A stretch of DNA of 16,716 nucleotides, taken from positions 1-16,716 of the forward strand of contig JACMOJ010000309.1 of the NCBI GenBank assembly GCA_014378085.1. The letters are read 5' to 3'. Shown piece by piece: positions 15,665 to 16,716 of the stretch. The position numbers and the translations under genes were made by a program. The DNA is from Burkholderiales bacterium (GTDB lineage: Bacteria > Pseudomonadota > Gammaproteobacteria > Burkholderiales > Usitatibacteraceae). The notes under the pieces were generated by a model that searched no databases, was not told where the DNA came from, and was given only the letters and a program-made list of their open reading frames with translations. Each line of letters opens with the position of its first letter. The first letter of the stretch is position 1.

Positions 15665-16306
15665 ATGAGTTCTGCAAAGCAGGGTTTTTATTCAAACGTG
15701 GCGTTGCCACCAAATGTGTTTCGTTACGTCATGAACTGCTGGCCGCCGTTCTGGGGCATGCGCATCCATATCGAGGAGATATCTGCGGATTGGCGCTATG
15801 TTCGGACCCGGATGAAGCTCTCCCTGCGCAACAAGAACTACGTCGGCTCGCACTTCGGCGGGGGAATGTTTGCGATGACCGACCCGTTTTACATGCTCGC
15901 GCTGAAGAACATTCTTGGCGACGCCTACCTCGTGTGGGATAAAGCCGCAACCATCGAATACGTGAAGCCCGGTTGCACAACCGTCTACGCCGAATTTAGG
16001 ATCAGTGAAGCGGCGCTAGCCGAGATTTATGCCAAGACGGCGAAGGGCGATAAATTTGAGCCGGTTTATGAGGTCGATGTCGTCGATACGGACAAACAAC
16101 TTGTTGCCCGGGTATTGAAAACGCTCTACATCCGTAAGCGACCCGTCCGACCGATGCCGATGAAGCCGACTGCGGCGGTAAAGGTGGAGTCGAAGGCGGA
16201 GGTAGATGTGGATTTGAATGTGGAGTCGAAGGCGGAGGTAGATGTGGGGTCGAAGGCGGAGGTAAATGTGGATTCGAAAATGCTGTCGGGTGCGGCGGTC
16301 GGCTAG
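15665..16306 (+). CDS. DUF4442 hotdog-fold (thioesterase-like) protein with a repeat tail
   Basis: 213 residues, from ATG 15665 to TAG. The frame is open upstream and a TTG at 15617 has a GAAGAG seven bases before it, so a start there (16 more residues) cannot be excluded; ATG 15665 has no clear ribosome-binding site. Residues ~10-160 match the DUF4442 pattern: VMNCWPPFWGMRIHIEEISADWRYVRTRMKL, RNKNYVGSHFGGGMFAMTDPFYMLAL, LVWDKAATIEYVKPG and a final VLKTLYIRKR. This family has the hotdog fold of acyl-CoA thioesterases; substrate and activity are unknown. After the domain, a Val/Glu/Ser/Lys/Ala repeat tail (~174-205) extends the protein beyond the usual end. It sits between ruvA and ruvB, nine bases before ruvB, and would be co-transcribed. 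No link to recombination is known. Confidence 0.88.
   Translation: MSSAKQGFYSNVALPPNVFRYVMNCWPPFWGMRIHIEEISADWRYVRTRMKLSLRNKNYVGSHFGGGMFAMTDPFYMLALKNILGDAYLVWDKAATIEYVKPGCTTVYAEFRISEAALAEIYAKTAKGDKFEPVYEVDVVDTDKQLVARVLKTLYIRKRPVRPMPMKPTAAVKVESKAEVDVDLNVESKAEVDVGSKAEVNVDSKMLSGAAVG
16184..16279 (+). repeat. 24-base tandem repeat at the 3' end of the DUF4442 gene
   Basis: Units encoding V-E-S-K-A-E-V-D begin at 16184, 16220 and 16244, with a partial copy at 16268. The first two are identical over 24 bases and are separated by a 12-base insert (V-D-L-N). The third differs at two codons (V-G-S-K-A-E-V-N). The whole array is a multiple of three and lies less than 40 bases before the ruvB start. 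Confidence 0.85.
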
Positions 16307-16315
16307 AATCGCTGC

Positions 16316-16716
16316 ATGCTCGAACCAGACCGACTCATTTCTGCTGACAAAGCCTCCAACGTGGAAGAGGTGCAGGAGCGCGCGCTGCGTCCGGAGCTGC
16401 TCGAGGAATACGTCGCCCAAGAAAAAATACGGGAGCAGCTGTCGATTTTTATCGACGCCGCCCGCGCGCGCAAAGAGCCGCTTGACCATACGCTGCTGTT
16501 TGGCCCGCCCGGACTCGGCAAGACGACGCTGGCGCACATCATCGCGCGTGAAATGGGGGTCAACCTCAGGCAAACCTCTGGCCCGGTGCTGGAGCGCGCC
16601 GGCGACTTGGCTGCGATGCTGACCAACCTGGAGCCCAACGACGTACTGTTCATCGATGAGATTCATCGCTTGAATCCGGTCGTCGAAGAAATTTTGTACC
16701 CCGCGCTGGAAGACTA
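16316..16716 (+). CDS. ruvB: Holliday junction branch-migration ATPase RuvB, 3' end outside window
   Basis: The frame opens at ATG 16316, nine bases after the DUF4442 stop, and runs off the window after 133 codons without a stop. RuvB is the hexameric AAA+ motor that drives branch migration with RuvA. Visible features are the N-terminal [22 protein letters not shown], Walker A GPPGLGKT (63-70), the RuvB segment [21 protein letters not shown] and Walker [25 protein letters not shown] (from 110), all characteristic of RuvB. No strong ribosome-binding site precedes it, so coupling to the upstream gene is likely. About 210 further residues should lie beyond the window if the length is normal. Confidence 0.97.
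   Translation, partial: MLEPDRLISADKASNVEEVQERALRPELLEEYVAQEKIREQLSIFIDAARARKEPLDHTLLFGPPGLGKTTLAHIIAREMGVNLRQTSGPVLERAGDLAAMLTNLEPNDVLFIDEIHRLNPVVEEILYPALED

Noticed and set aside
16016..16666. Minus-strand frame with IYLRLR-like repeats
   Set aside because: It is antisense to the DUF4442 repeat tail and ruvB; the repeats simply mirror the coding-strand tandem repeat.

Overview
The window looks like a chromosomal stretch of a moderately GC-rich Gram-negative bacterium, most likely a betaproteobacterium (Burkholderiales or Nitrosomonadales type). This is inferred from gene content and order: cold-shock gene, clpS and clpA together with rluE beside them, the run yebC-ybjQ-ruvC-ruvA-(DUF4442)-ruvB, a SlmA-type TetR regulator, a YjgR/HerA-like ATPase, and a flavocytochrome c sulfide dehydrogenase pair. 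I see no phage, transposon, CRISPR, tRNA or rRNA. The region is mostly housekeeping with a few odd features.

Layout. (1) 1-2151: two uncharacterised convergent genes, both with long Pro/Ala-rich low-complexity regions. The left one is cut by the window edge; the right one (minus strand) has an N-terminal 15-residue repeat. (2) 2276-3352 (minus): mnmA, the tRNA 2-thiouridylase, complete except for one in-frame amber codon at 2648-2650 in a highly conserved motif. (3) 3445-4023 (minus): a short exported Lys/Glu/Ala-rich protein with a strong terminator and an operator-like inverted repeat upstream. (4) 4024-4884 (minus): rluE and a CspA-family gene separated by a strong terminator. (5) 5205-8025 (plus): clpS and clpA, the adaptor and unfoldase of the ClpAP protease, ended by a hairpin terminator. 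(6) 8227-9981 (plus): a monoheme cytochrome c and an FccB-like flavoprotein, likely a periplasmic sulfide:cytochrome c oxidoreductase, ended by a bidirectional terminator. (7) 10000-13080 (minus): yjgR, then slmA, an NTF2-like protein and a RimJ-type acetyltransferase in a tight cluster. (8) 13388-16716 (plus): yebC, ybjQ-like, ruvC, ruvA, a DUF4442 hotdog-fold protein and the 5' part of ruvB, tightly packed and probably co-transcribed.

How they fit together. ClpS delivers N-degron substrates to ClpA. RuvA, RuvB and RuvC branch-migrate and resolve Holliday junctions. MnmA and RluE modify tRNA and 23S rRNA. FccA and FccB would move electrons from sulfide to the respiratory chain.

No wholly new multi-gene system is obvious. 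The most notable points are the amber codon in mnmA, the C7/G-quadruplex repeat inside the fccA reading frame, the possible lipoprotein form of FccB, the repeat-tailed DUF4442 gene between ruvA and ruvB, and the two unknown repeat-bearing genes at the left edge.
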